Below, piece after piece: positions 45,643 through 54,998 of a stretch of DNA of 64,000 nucleotides (position 1 is the first letter of the stretch; each line of letters opens with the position of its first letter). Where the stretch lies: contig NZ_JABRWJ010000008.1 in the NCBI RefSeq assembly GCF_013266755.1, positions 372,001-436,000 on the forward strand. The letters run 5' to 3'. The translations under genes and the position numbers were made by a program. Source of the DNA: Pseudaquabacterium terrae. Lineage in GTDB: Bacteria > Pseudomonadota > Gammaproteobacteria > Burkholderiales > Burkholderiaceae_C. Under the pieces are notes generated by a model. It worked only from the letters and a program-made list of their open reading frames with translations. It was not told the DNA's origin and made no database searches.

Positions 45643-45800
45643 GTCGACGGCGACGACGTGGCGGCGGAAGTCATGCCGTAGCGTGCTTTGGAGTACTTGC
45701 TGTTTCGGCTGCTCATGGAGTCGAACCGAGTTGCGTGAAACATGGGTATCTTCCCCGGCAATCTCGGCAGGCTGGCCGGCAGTTTGAAGAGTTCGTTCAT
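45639..45800 (-). CDS. small ORF downstream of the DUF6345 fragment
   Basis: This 53-residue frame, MNELFKLPASLPRLPG onward, has a well-spaced GGAG site and starts 12 bp after the stop of the DUF6345-like fragment. The peptide is basic and Ser-rich in its second half. No family is recognised. With its neighbours it occupies the otherwise empty 600 bp between the phasin-like and permease genes. Confidence 0.3.
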   Translation of the reverse strand: MNELFKLPASLPRLPGKIPMFHATRFDSMSSRNSKYSKARYGMTSAATSSPST

Positions 45801-45812
45801 GGTCGACTCCGC

Positions 45813-46106
45813 TCAGCAGGCGCCGCGCAGGTAGAAGCGCGATGTCGGGCTGACAGGGTCCGCGCTGACGAAGCCCTTGCCATGCCAGTGATCGTTGAAG
45901 GTGTCGGTTCCCGAGGCGTCGGCGCGCAGATCGGCCCAATCGGTGTCGGAATCTTCGGTTTCAGTGCAGGCGCGAATCCAGGCGTCGCGGATCGTCCATC
46001 CGCTGTTCAACCGCTCTGCGAACTTTCTTCCGCGATCGCCGCTGTCGCCGCAGATCGTGTCGAAGCCGAGCATGTAGTGAAGGGCGTGCAGAATGCACGT
46101 CGACAT
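45813..46106 (-). pseudogene. C-terminal fragment of a DUF6345-type protein
   Basis: The 97 residues read leftward (LHYMLGFDTICGDSGDRGRKFAERL, then TIRDAWIRACTETE, then SADPVSPTSRFYLRGAC) look like the final third of DUF6345 proteins. The frame has no ribosome site at its first ATG and the upstream part of the protein is missing, replaced by the start of the divergent permease gene. It is therefore a remnant unless the short form has its own use. The family assignment is from memory of its conserved tail and is moderately certain. Confidence 0.5.
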
Positions 46107-46124
46107 AACACCCAAGGAGGTGCG

Positions 46125-47519
46125 ATGACGCAGCGGGTCAAGCGGGAACTGAAGCGTTCGCTGAAGACGATCCACCTGTGGGGCATCGCCGTCGGGCTGG
46201 TGATCTCCGGCGAGTACTTCGGCTGGAGCTACGGCTGGAGCAGCGCCGGCACGCTGGGCTTCCTGGTCACGTCGCTGGTGATCGCGGCGATGTACACCAC
46301 CTTCATCTTCAGCTACACCGAGCTGACGACCTCGATACCGCATGCCGGCGGGCCGTTCGCCTATGCACACCGCGCGTTCGGGCCGAATGGCGGCTTCATC
46401 GCCGGCATCGCGACCCTGATCGAGTTCGTGTTCGCGCCACCGGCGATCGCGCTGGCCATCGGCGCCTACCTGAACGTGCAGTTCCCGGCGTTGAATCCCA
46501 AGCACGTGGCGGTGGCCGCCTATGCCATCTTCATGACGCTGAATCTGATCGGCGTGTCGATCGCGGCGACCTTCGAGCTCGTGGTCACCTTGCTCGCGAT
46601 CTTCGAGCTGCTGGTCTTCATGGGCGTCGTCGCGCCCGGCTTCTCGATGGCCAACTTCGTCGCGCACGGCTGGGCCGGCCAGGACGGCTTCACGCCGGCG
46701 GCCATCGGCGGCATGTTCGCGGCGGTACCGTTCGCGATCTGGTTCTTCCTCGCGATCGAAGGTGCGGCGATGGCCGCCGAAGAGGCCGAGGACCCGCGCC
46801 GCACGATCCCGAAGGCCTACATCGCCGGCATCCTGACGCTGGTGGCACTGGCGATCGGCGTGATGGTCGCGGCCGGCGGCGTCGGCGACTGGCGCAAGAT
46901 CAGCAACATCAACGACCCGCTGCCGCAGGCGATGAAGGTCGTCGTCGGCGAGAACTCGGGTTGGTTGCATATGCTGGTGTGGATCGGCCTGTTCGGGCTG
47001 ATCGCCAGCTTCCACGGCATCATCATGGGCTACTCGCGCCAGGTCTATGCGCTGGCGCGCGCCGGCTACCTGCCGCACGCGCTGGCGGCCGTCAACCGGC
47101 GCTTCCAGACGCCGCACTGGGCCATCCTGGCCGGCGGCGCGGTCGGCATCGCGGCGATCTTTTCCGACGAGGCGGTGAGCTACAACAACAGCTCGCTGAC
47201 GGCCAGCATCCTGACGATGTCGGTCTTCGGCGCGATCGTGATGTACATCGCGTCGATGGCCGCGCTGTTCAAGCTGCGGCGCAGCGAGCCGCAGCTCGAG
47301 CGGCCGTACCGCGTCCCCTTCTACCCGCTGTTCCCGGCGCTGGCGCTGCTGCTCGCGCTGGTCGCGTTGGCGGCGATGATCTACTACAACGCCGTGCTGT
47401 TCGTCGCCTTCGCCGCGATGGTCGGCGTCGGATACGTCTACTTCCGCCTGACCCAGGCCGCGCGCGATGGCGCGCCGGTCGACGAGATGCTGCACCGAGG
47501 CGCCAGGGTGGTCGAGTAG
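46125..47519 (+). CDS. eat: APC-family permease, ethanolamine permease type
   Basis: This 464-residue inner-membrane transporter has about 12 membrane segments. The start is the ATG after a perfect AAGGAGGT; the frame is open upstream by chance. LWGIAVGLVISGEYFGWSYGWSSAGTLGF at residues 17-45 and IEGAAMAAEEAEDPRRTIPKAYI in the middle are signatures of the ethanolamine permease subfamily of amino acid/polyamine/organocation carriers. No ethanolamine ammonia-lyase genes are nearby, so the substrate is tentative. Confidence 0.85.
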   Translation: MTQRVKRELKRSLKTIHLWGIAVGLVISGEYFGWSYGWSSAGTLGFLVTSLVIAAMYTTFIFSYTELTTSIPHAGGPFAYAHRAFGPNGGFIAGIATLIEFVFAPPAIALAIGAYLNVQFPALNPKHVAVAAYAIFMTLNLIGVSIAATFELVVTLLAIFELLVFMGVVAPGFSMANFVAHGWAGQDGFTPAAIGGMFAAVPFAIWFFLAIEGAAMAAEEAEDPRRTIPKAYIAGILTLVALAIGVMVAAGGVGDWRKISNINDPLPQAMKVVVGENSGWLHMLVWIGLFGLIASFHGIIMGYSRQVYALARAGYLPHALAAVNRRFQTPHWAILAGGAVGIAAIFSDEAVSYNNSSLTASILTMSVFGAIVMYIASMAALFKLRRSEPQLERPYRVPFYPLFPALALLLALVALAAMIYYNAVLFVAFAAMVGVGYVYFRLTQAARDGAPVDEMLHRGARVVE

Positions 47520-47555
47520 CGGGCGCGGCGGCGGATCCGACCCTGAACGTGACAC

Positions 47556-47586
47556 GGGCGCTGCCCACCAGGGGTGGGGAGCGCCC
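47556..47586 (+). terminator. strong hairpin after the permease gene
   Basis: GGGCGCT pairs with AGCGCCC and CCCACC with GGTGGG around an AGG loop, with one G-G mismatch between the stems. It lies 37 bp after the permease stop. No U-run follows, so it is a hairpin of uncertain terminator strength. Confidence 0.45.
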
Positions 47587-47756
47587 GCGGGTCTGGTCGG
47601 GACCTGGCTACATCACGCAGTGAGATCCCTCTCGGACCAAGAGATTGAAGACATATCACCCCCTTTCACCGTTGCCAAGAGGACGCCAGGGTACTCCATT
47701 TCTCAGGTACCTCGCCTGGGACACGGAGTACCGCGGTGCCGATGGCGCCGGGGGGC

Positions 47757-48068
47757 TCAGGCCTTGGCTGCCAGCGCCGGATCAACCCTGCGCCGCCGGC
47801 GAACCTGGACCACCGGGGCCGCAGGCGTCGGACCCATCGGCCGCCGCCCACCGCTGATCTTGCGCAGCTCATGCTCGATGCTCGAGGCGTTGAGGGGCTG
47901 CACGACGTCACCGTTGACCTGCGCGTACGAGCCGTCCGTCTGCCGCACCAGCGCGCCGATGGTCCATCCGCGCTGAACGACGCCGATGACCTGGCCGTCG
48001 CGCGGCATGCGCGGCAGAAACCGCTCGGCGCCGAACGGCACGACGCGGACCTTGGTTCGGGATTGCAT
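47757..48068 (-). CDS. conserved-looking hypothetical protein
   Basis: This 103-residue protein starts at MQSRTKVRVVPFGAERF; a longer start 51 bp upstream would overlap the next gene. It has a beta-rich core (GQVIGVVQRGWTIGALVRQTDGSYAQVNGDVVQPL) followed by a helix with RKISGG and a basic tail VQVRRRRRVDPALAAKA. It has no membrane segment or signal. A nucleic-acid-binding role would fit the tail but is only a guess. Confidence 0.55.
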   Translation of the reverse strand: MQSRTKVRVVPFGAERFLPRMPRDGQVIGVVQRGWTIGALVRQTDGSYAQVNGDVVQPLNASSIEHELRKISGGRRPMGPTPAAPVVQVRRRRRVDPALAAKA

Positions 48069-48107
48069 GCGCGCATTGTCGCCGCTCGCGGTTACGGCAA
48101 CTGTGCG

Positions 48108-48893
48108 ATGCGCGTTCACCTTCGGCGTTCATTGAAGGACGACGCTGGCAACGCGAAGCTGCTGGCCCGCGTCACGCTCGACGGCAACCGCCGCCTGCTG
48201 GCGCGCGTGCCCATCGACACCGACGCCAATGGCGAACCGATCCTCGTGCGCCAGGCGGCCGATGGGCGCCGCGCGATGCGCCTGAAGGGCGATGCGCAGG
48301 AGAACCAGCTGACGAAGCTGCTGGCCGACGATCCGCATGTCGGCCCCTTCCTGGCCATTCCCGGCAAGGACAATGGTTTCGACATCGAGGGCCTGGCGGT
48401 GATCGGCTCGCACCTGCTGCTTGGCCTGCGCGGCCCGGTGCTGCGCGGCTGGACCCTGCTGCTGGAGCTGTGCGTCCAGCCATCAGGCGACTGGCTTCGG
48501 CTGGTGCCGCTGGATGACGACGGCACGCTGGTGCGCAAGCGCTTCCTGCAGCTCGGCGGGCTGGGCGTGCGCGACCTGCATGTGGCCGGGGACGACCTCT
48601 TCATCCTCGCCGGACCGACGATGGTGCTCGACGGCGACATTCGCCTCATCCGATGGCCCGGCGCACTCGGCGCGCTGAAGGACAACCGGGCCGCGGTGCG
48701 TTTCCAGGAGACCTTCGATGCGCCCGTGGAGCTGCCGCACGCGCGCGGCGGCGATCGCGCCGAAGCCTTCTGCGAGGCGCCCGAAGTTCTGCAGCGTGGA
48801 AAACGATCGTGGCTGGTGCTTCATGACGCGCCCAGCGAGCACCGCCTGATCGGCGAACACGTGGTGCTGCGGGATCTGCTGCGGCTCGAATAG
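48108..48893 (+). pseudogene. 5'-truncated DUF3616 protein
   Basis: The 261-residue frame begins inside the family: LRRSLKDDAGNAKLLARVTLDGNRR corresponds to the middle of DUF3616 proteins, which normally have another 100 or more residues before it. The rest is intact, with DNGFDIEGLAVIGSHLLLGLRGPVLRG and GVRDLHVAGDDLFILAGPTM. The missing N-terminal part coincides with the oppositely oriented hypothetical gene at 47,757-48,068, suggesting a deletion/insertion junction near 48,110. It may still be translated from the ATG at 48,108, although no ribosome site is obvious. Confidence 0.65.
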
Positions 48894-48919
48894 CGCTCGG
48901 CCGCCTGGGACGAAACGGC

Positions 48920-51900
48920 CTACAGCGCGGCACGAACCGACGACGACTGCCGGTGCGCCGAATCCAGCCCGCGCACCAGCCAGCTGCGCGTCTCGGCCGG
49001 GTCGATCACGGCGTCGATCTCCAGCGTTGCCGCCATGTTCATGGCCTGGCCGTTCTGATACTGCTGCGCCACCAGGCGCTCGTACAGCGCGTCGCGTTCG
49101 GCGCCGGGCGCGGCCGCATCGAGCTCCTTGCGGAAGCCCAGCTTCACCGCGCCCTCCAGGCCCATCGCGCCGAACTCACCGGTCGGCCAGGCCACGGTGA
49201 ACACCGGTGCGTCGAAGCCGCCGGCGGTCATGGCCTGCGCACCCAGGCCATAACCCTTGCGCAGCACCACGGCGAAGAAGGGCACACGCAGGTGCGCCGC
49301 CACCACGAACATGCGGCATGTGCGGCGCACCTGGGCCTGTTCCTCGATCTCGGGTCCGACCATGAAGCCGGGGGTGTCGCACAGCGAGACCACGGGCAGG
49401 CCGTGCGCATCGCACAGCTGCAGGAAGCGCGCGGCCTTGTCTGCGGCTTCCGCATCGATGGCGCCGCCGAGGTGGCGCGGGTTGTTGGCCAGCAGTCCCA
49501 CCGGCCGGCCCTCGAAACGCGCCAGCGCGGTGATCATGCCGGCGCCGAAGCCGCCGCGCAGCTCCAGCACCGAGCCTTCGTCGGCCAGCAGGCGCATCGC
49601 CTCGCGGATGTCGTAGACGCGCAGCCGGTTCTCCGGCACGGCATGGCGCAGCAGGCGCTGGTCGGCACAGGTCCAGTGCGCCAGCGGCCCCTGGAAGTAC
49701 GACAGGTAGCGGCGCGCCGCAGCCACCGCCTCGGCCTCGTCCTTCACCAGGATGTCGATCACGCCATTGCCCCATTGCACGTGGCTGGGGCCGATCTCCT
49801 CGGGTCGGAAGCGGCCGAGGCCGCCGCCCTCGATCATCGCCGGCCCGCCCATGCCGATGTTGCTGGACGCCGTGGCGATGATGGCGTCGGCGCAACCGAG
49901 CAGCGCGGCGTTGCCGGCGAAGCAGCGGCCATGCACGACACCCACCACCGGCACCTTGCCCGATAGCGCGGCGAACTGGCTGAAGGTGTGGTTGTTCAGG
50001 CCGGCGACGATGGGCATGTCGACATCGCCCGGCCGCCCGCCGCCGCCCTCGGCGAACAGCACCACCGGCAAGCCCAGCTGGTGCGCGAGCGCCAGCAGGC
50101 GGTCCTTCTTGTAGTGGTTGCGCAGCCCTTGGGTGCCGGCCAGCACGGTGTAGTCGTAGGCCATGACGACGCAGCGCGAACGCTCGGGGCCGAAGTGCGC
50201 GGCATTGACGGTGCCGATGCCGGTGACCAGACCGTCGGCCGGCGTGTTGGCGATCAGGTCCTCCATGCTGCGCCGCCGCGTCTGCGCCGCGACGGCCAGC
50301 GCGCCGTACTCGATGAAGCTGCCGTCGTCGCACAGGTCGCCGACGTTCTCGCGCGCGGTGCGGCCGCCCTGCGCGTGGCGTTTCGCCACCGCGTCCGGCC
50401 GCGCGGCGTCGTGCGTGAAGGCGTGCCGGTCCAGCACGCGCTGCAGGTCGGGGCGGATGGCGTCGAGGTCCGCGGTCTGCTGCTGCATCGGGTCCGCGCT
50501 GCTCGCCTCGGACGGCTCCAGCACCACGATCACCTGGTCCTCGCGCAGCAGCGCGCCGGCGTGCGTGCGCAACTCCAGCACGCGGCCGGATCGCGGCGCC
50601 TGCAGCACGTGCTCCATCTTCATCGCCTCGAGCACCGCCAGCTGCGCGCCGGCCGCGACGAGCTGGCCCGGGGTGGCGTCGATCTGCACCACGCGGCCCG
50701 GCATCGGGGCACGCACGGCCAGCGCGCCGTCGGGCACGGTCTGCGGCGTCACGTGCGTCTGCGGCGCACTGCCGGAGGCCGTGGGCGGCAGCTCGGACGA
50801 CGCATGCCCCTGCGCCTCGGCCAGCAAGGCGGCCAGGTGCTCTTCGACGAAGCGCGTGTGCACTTGCTGCGATCCGAACTCGGGCCGTGCCGCCAGCGCG
50901 CGCAGCAGCGCCAGGTTGGTCGGCAGGCCGATGATGCGGCATTCGGCCAGCGCGCCGCGGCAGCGCCGCACGGCGTCGGCGAAGTCGGCGGATCGCGAAT
51001 GGACGATCAGCTTGGCCAATAGCGTGTCGTAGTGCGGCGACGGCTCGGCCCCGGTGCTGCCGTGCGTGTCGACCCGGATGCCCGGACCGGCGGGCAGCTC
51101 GAAGCGGTCGAGCCGGCCGTGCGCGGGGCGCGCCTGCCCCTGGGCATCGAGGGTCTCGGCGTTGATGCGCCACTGCACCGCGAAGCCCTGCGGCCGTGGC
51201 GGCTGGTGGGGGTCCAGCCCCAGCGCGTGCAGCGACTCCCCGGCCGCCACGCGCAGCTGCAGCTGCACCAGGTCGAGCCCCAGGACCTCCTCGGTCACCG
51301 TGTGCTCCACCTGCAGCCGCGGGTTCGCCTCCATGAAGACGAAGGGCAGGTCGGCCGCTGCGGGATCGACCAGGAACTCGAAGGTGCCCAGGCTGCGGTA
51401 CTGCACCTGGCGCGCCATGCGCAGCGCGGCCTCGGTAACACGCTGGCGCAGCGCGTCCGGCAGGCTGGGGCTGGGCGCGATCTCCACCAGCTTCTGGAAG
51501 CGGCGCTGCAGCGAGCACTCGCGCTCGCCCAGCGCGATCACGGCCGCGCCGTCGCCCAGCACCTGCACCTCGATGTGGCGCGCGTGCGGCATCAGCCGCT
51601 CGACGTACACGCCTTCCACGCCGAAGGCGGCGCGGGCTTCCGAGCTGCAGCGGGCGAACGCCTCGGGCACGTCGGCCGCTTCGAACACCGCACGCATGCC
51701 GCGGCCGCCGCCGCCGCCGATGGCCTTGATCATCACGCCGGCGCCCGCAGGCTGCGCAGCGAAGAAGGCCTGGGCTTCCGGCAGGGTCACCGCGCCGGGG
51801 CTGCCCGGCAGCAGCGGCACGTCGCATTCGCGGGCCAGCCGGCGCGCGCGGGCCTTGTCGCCGAACAGGGCCAGCTGGTCCGGCGTCGGCCCGATGAACG

Positions 51901-52198
51901 CCACGCCGGCCGCGGCGCATGCCTGCGCAAAGTCGGCGCGCTCGCTCAGGAAGCCGTAGCCGGGATGCACGGCGTCGCAGCCGTGCTCGCCGGCGATGGC
52001 GACGAGCCGGGCCACGTCGAGGTAGGCGCCCGGTCCGCTGGCGCCCAGCGCCGCGGCCTGGCCGGCCAGGCGCACATGGGGCGAGGCGGCGTCGTCTTCG
52101 GCATGCACGGCGACGCTGGCCGCGCCGAGATCGCGGCAGGCGCGCACCAGGCGCAGCGCGATTTCGCCGCGGTTGGCGATGAGGATGCGGCGGAACAT
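48920..52198 (-). CDS. single-chain biotin-dependent acyl-CoA carboxylase (BC-BCCP-CT)
   Basis: This 1,092-residue fusion carries all parts of an acyl-CoA carboxylase in one chain. Residues 1-450 are biotin carboxylase (MFRRILIANRGEIALRLVRA, IKAIGGGGGRGM, FMEANPRLQVEHTVTE). A biotinyl domain follows with the attachment Lys527 in EAMKMEH. From about 600 on is the carboxyltransferase (FAEGGGGRPGD, ASSNIGMGGPAMIEGGGLG, SLCDTPGFMVG). It should carboxylate acyl-CoA using ATP and bicarbonate. It resembles the single-chain LCC-type carboxylases rather than the usual two-subunit ACC/PCC enzymes. A TetR gene is divergent, 63 bp away. Confidence 0.9.
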   Translation of the reverse strand: MFRRILIANRGEIALRLVRACRDLGAASVAVHAEDDAASPHVRLAGQAAALGASGPGAYLDVARLVAIAGEHGCDAVHPGYGFLSERADFAQACAAAGVAFIGPTPDQLALFGDKARARRLARECDVPLLPGSPGAVTLPEAQAFFAAQPAGAGVMIKAIGGGGGRGMRAVFEAADVPEAFARCSSEARAAFGVEGVYVERLMPHARHIEVQVLGDGAAVIALGERECSLQRRFQKLVEIAPSPSLPDALRQRVTEAALRMARQVQYRSLGTFEFLVDPAAADLPFVFMEANPRLQVEHTVTEEVLGLDLVQLQLRVAAGESLHALGLDPHQPPRPQGFAVQWRINAETLDAQGQARPAHGRLDRFELPAGPGIRVDTHGSTGAEPSPHYDTLLAKLIVHSRSADFADAVRRCRGALAECRIIGLPTNLALLRALAARPEFGSQQVHTRFVEEHLAALLAEAQGHASSELPPTASGSAPQTHVTPQTVPDGALAVRAPMPGRVVQIDATPGQLVAAGAQLAVLEAMKMEHVLQAPRSGRVLELRTHAGALLREDQVIVVLEPSEASSADPMQQQTADLDAIRPDLQRVLDRHAFTHDAARPDAVAKRHAQGGRTARENVGDLCDDGSFIEYGALAVAAQTRRRSMEDLIANTPADGLVTGIGTVNAAHFGPERSRCVVMAYDYTVLAGTQGLRNHYKKDRLLALAHQLGLPVVLFAEGGGGRPGDVDMPIVAGLNNHTFSQFAALSGKVPVVGVVHGRCFAGNAALLGCADAIIATASSNIGMGGPAMIEGGGLGRFRPEEIGPSHVQWGNGVIDILVKDEAEAVAAARRYLSYFQGPLAHWTCADQRLLRHAVPENRLRVYDIREAMRLLADEGSVLELRGGFGAGMITALARFEGRPVGLLANNPRHLGGAIDAEAADKAARFLQLCDAHGLPVVSLCDTPGFMVGPEIEEQAQVRRTCRMFVVAAHLRVPFFAVVLRKGYGLGAQAMTAGGFDAPVFTVAWPTGEFGAMGLEGAVKLGFRKELDAAAPGAERDALYERLVAQQYQNGQAMNMAATLEIDAVIDPAETRSWLVRGLDSAHRQSSSVRAAL

Positions 52199-52234
52199 CA
52201 GGCCAACTCCTTGAGCAGGAACGCTTGCGGAATA

Positions 52235-52267
52235 TACCGTGGGGTAGAAGAATACTACCCGATGGTA
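52235..52267. promoter_or_regulatory. dyad operator between carboxylase and TetR genes
   Basis: GGGTAG and CTACCC form a perfect dyad with a 7-bp centre, and an outer TACC/GGTA pair extends it. The element lies in the 63-bp divergent interval and overlaps the presumed TetR start codon, so binding would block both genes. Confidence 0.6.
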
Positions 52268-52966
52268 GAACCCTTGCGACGACCTGCGCGACAACGCGCC
52301 GCCGACCGGGCAGGCGCCGTTCCGGCGGCGCCCGTGTCGGGCCGCCAGAAGGCCAGCACGCCCGGCACCGACGCCAAGCGCGAAAGCATCCTGCAGGCCG
52401 CCCAGCGGCTGTTCCACGAGCAGGGCTACGCCGACACCACCATCGACCAGATCGTGCGCGAACTGGGCGTGACCAAGCCCTACGTCTACTACTACTTCCG
52501 CAACAAGCAGGAGATCTTCGAAGTGCTGTCGTGGCAGCCCACGGTGGCCTGCTTCACGGTGCTCGACCTGCCCGCCGGCGACAGGCGTCCGGCGCACGAG
52601 AAGGTCGCGCAGGGCCTGCAGGACCTGATCCGCACCACCATCGACCACTACCCTGCAGCCTTCTTCGCCTACCGCGACCCGCAGGCGTTCCGGCCCGAGT
52701 TCGCGGCGGCGCAGAAGAAGATCGCGCACCACTTCTACGACCGGCTGTGTGCGCTGATGGAGCAGGCGCGCGCCGAAGGCACGCTGGACTTCGCCGAAAC
52801 CAAGGTCACGGCGCTGGCCGCCTGCAGCATCCCCGGCTTTCTCTACAGCTGGTACCGGCCCGAAGGCCGGCTCGACAGCGAATCGATGGTGCAGGAGCTC
52901 ACCGCGCTGGCCTGGCGCGTGATCGGCCTGCATCGACCCGCGCTCGGGTCCCTTCAGCGGCCGTAG
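52262..52966 (+). CDS. TetR-family regulator
   Basis: This 234-residue repressor starts at MVEPLRRPARQRAADR; a GTG at about 52,333 is a possible later start. The helix-turn-helix TTIDQIVRELGVTKPYVYYYFRNKQEIFEVL is at about residues 59-90. The C-terminal domain is like regulators of fatty-acid and polyketide metabolism. It is divergent from the single-chain carboxylase and shares a palindromic upstream region with it, so the carboxylase gene is its likely target and an acyl-CoA its likely ligand. Confidence 0.88.
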   Translation: MVEPLRRPARQRAADRAGAVPAAPVSGRQKASTPGTDAKRESILQAAQRLFHEQGYADTTIDQIVRELGVTKPYVYYYFRNKQEIFEVLSWQPTVACFTVLDLPAGDRRPAHEKVAQGLQDLIRTTIDHYPAAFFAYRDPQAFRPEFAAAQKKIAHHFYDRLCALMEQARAEGTLDFAETKVTALAACSIPGFLYSWYRPEGRLDSESMVQELTALAWRVIGLHRPALGSLQRP

Positions 52967-52993
52967 CGCAGCCAGCGGTCATGCGGCCGCAGA

Positions 52994-53980
52994 TCAGGAA
53001 GGGCTGGTCGACACGCGATCCCGTCCCAGACTCTTGGCGTGATACAGCGCCTGATCGGCGCGTTCCATGACCGAAGCGAGCGATTCGCCCGATTGCGCCT
53101 GCACCAGTCCTGCCGAGAAGGTGAACCGCACGCCTTCGTGCGGAGAGAGCGTGCGACGCAGGCGTTCGACCGCCAGGCAGGCGTCGTCGACCGGCGTTGC
53201 GGGCATGAGCAGCAGGAATTCCTCGCCGCCGAGCCGACCCAGCGAGTGCTCGGCGCGCAGCTGCTCCTGACAGTGCCTGCAGAAGCTGCGCAACACGGCG
53301 TCGCCAGCGCCATGGCCGTGCGTGTCGTTGATCCGCTTGAAGTGGTCGAGATCCATGATCCCGATCGTGACCGGCTTCGATTGCTTGCGATGATCCGCCA
53401 GCACGCTCTCCGCCAGCTGCAGGATGTGCCGGCGGTTCGGAACCCCGGTCAGCTCGTCGGTGAGTGCCTTTTGAACAGCCGTGCTGTGGGCGTGGCGCAA
53501 CTCGGCGGCCATCTTCTCGTTCATCCTGAGCAGCCGTTCCAGTTCGGCGTTGCGCTCGCGAAGTTCGCATCGCTGGCGGTGCAGCTCGACGAATACGCTC
53601 ACCTTGCTTTCGAGCACGCGCGGCTCGACGGGTTTGAACAGGAAATCCACCGCGCCGGCCTCGTAGCCCCGAAACGTGCGTCCCGCATCGATCATCGTGC
53701 CGGTCAGGAAGATGATCGGCACGTCGCGCATCTGCGGGTCATCGCGCATGGCTTCGGCCAGCTCGAAGCCGCTGATGCGCGGCATCTGCACATCGAGCAA
53801 GGCCAGCGCGACGTCGTGGTCGCGCAGCAGCTCGAGCGCGCTCGAAGCCGAGTTCGCGGTCAACACCGCCAGGCCGGGGCGCTCGAGCAGCACCTTCATC
53901 GAGATCAAGGCGTCTTCCAGGTCGTCCACCACCAGGATGTGGGTGGTCGATCGGGGTGCAGCGTGGCTCGAAGGGGGCAT
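52994..53980 (-). CDS. response regulator with GGDEF diguanylate cyclase domain
   Basis: This 328-residue protein makes the second messenger cyclic di-GMP under control of a receiver domain. The start MPPSSHAAPRSTTH leads into the receiver (ILVVDD, phosphoacceptor Asp63 in LLDVQMPRISG, Lys in FKPVEP), a coiled-coil linker (about 135-178), and a GGDEF domain with GGEEF at residues 251-255. There is no RxxD inhibitory site five residues before GGEEF, so product inhibition may be weak. No histidine kinase gene is adjacent. The 246 bp between this gene and exbB show no feature I can support. Confidence 0.9.
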   Translation of the reverse strand: MPPSSHAAPRSTTHILVVDDLEDALISMKVLLERPGLAVLTANSASSALELLRDHDVALALLDVQMPRISGFELAEAMRDDPQMRDVPIIFLTGTMIDAGRTFRGYEAGAVDFLFKPVEPRVLESKVSVFVELHRQRCELRERNAELERLLRMNEKMAAELRHAHSTAVQKALTDELTGVPNRRHILQLAESVLADHRKQSKPVTIGIMDLDHFKRINDTHGHGAGDAVLRSFCRHCQEQLRAEHSLGRLGGEEFLLLMPATPVDDACLAVERLRRTLSPHEGVRFTFSAGLVQAQSGESLASVMERADQALYHAKSLGRDRVSTSPS

Positions 53981-54226
53981 TCGTCGGTGCGGGCGGAAGC
54001 CGGAGCATCCACAGAGCAACCGGGGTGCCCGACCCGAAACTCTGCACTTTTCGATATGCAGCCGTTCTTGGATGTTGCTGCGCCGCCAGCAGCGCGGCAC
54101 CAGTGCTGACCGCGCACCACCAGCGCGGGCGCACGAAACGTCCGCCGCTCACGAGGGAAGCACCGACTGGCATCGTCCTTGCCTTCAGCGCCGTGCACAC
54201 GACCCCTTGCGAAGGAAGCGCTTCAC

Positions 54227-54985
54227 ATGACTCTCAATGCATCGCTGGCGACGGCCGCCGCCGCCAATCCCTACGGCATCGACGCGCTCTGGGCGCAGAG
54301 CGACGGCGTCGCCAAGGCCGTGCTGCTGATCCTGGTGGTGATGAGCGCGGCGAGCTGGTACGTCATCGTCACCAAGCTGCTGCAGCAGTGGCGACTGAAC
54401 CGCCAGGGCCGCGCGGCGGCGCGCGACTTCTGGTCCGCGGGCAGCGTGAACGCCGGCGCGGCACGGCTGCCGTCGCAGAGCCTGTACCGCCACGTCGCCG
54501 AGGCCGGGCTCGAGGCGACGCGGCGGCACGTCGGGCTGCGCGCCCGTGTCGACTTCGCCGACTGGGTCGAGCTGTCGCTGCACCGCGCGACCGAACGGGT
54601 GCAGCGCCAGCTGGCCACGGGCCTGAGCGTGCTGGCCACCGTCGGCTCGACCTCGCCGTTCGTCGGCCTGTTCGGTACCGTCTGGGGCATCTACCACGCG
54701 CTGACGGCGATCGGCGTCGCCGGCCAGGCGTCGATCGACAAGGTGGCGGGCCCCGTCGGCGAAGCGCTGATCATGACGGCGCTGGGCCTGGCCGTCGCCG
54801 TGCCGGCGGTGCTGGGCTACAACTGGCTGCTGCGCCGCAACGGCGCGGCGCTGGACGAGCTGCGCGACTTCGCCGGCGAGCTGCAGGCGGTGCTGCTGGG
54901 CGCGGCGCACGAGGCGGCGCCGGCGCCCGCCGAAGCGCACGACGGTGCCGCGCGGCCGGTCGGGGCCGCGGCGGCTGCCGCCTGA
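54227..54985 (+). CDS. exbB: ExbB-type proton channel protein
   Basis: This 252-residue inner-membrane protein starts at MTLNASLATAAAA and has three membrane segments (about 27-47, 125-150, 175-200). TVGSTSPFVGLFGTVWGIYHAL and GEALIMTALGLAVAVPAVLGYN are the channel motifs of ExbB/TolQ/MotA proteins. It heads an operon with two exbD genes and a tonB-like gene, which identifies it as ExbB of a TonB system rather than TolQ. Confidence 0.92.
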   Translation: MTLNASLATAAAANPYGIDALWAQSDGVAKAVLLILVVMSAASWYVIVTKLLQQWRLNRQGRAAARDFWSAGSVNAGAARLPSQSLYRHVAEAGLEATRRHVGLRARVDFADWVELSLHRATERVQRQLATGLSVLATVGSTSPFVGLFGTVWGIYHALTAIGVAGQASIDKVAGPVGEALIMTALGLAVAVPAVLGYNWLLRRNGAALDELRDFAGELQAVLLGAAHEAAPAPAEAHDGAARPVGAAAAAA

Positions 54986-54998
54986 TCGGAGCGTCCCG

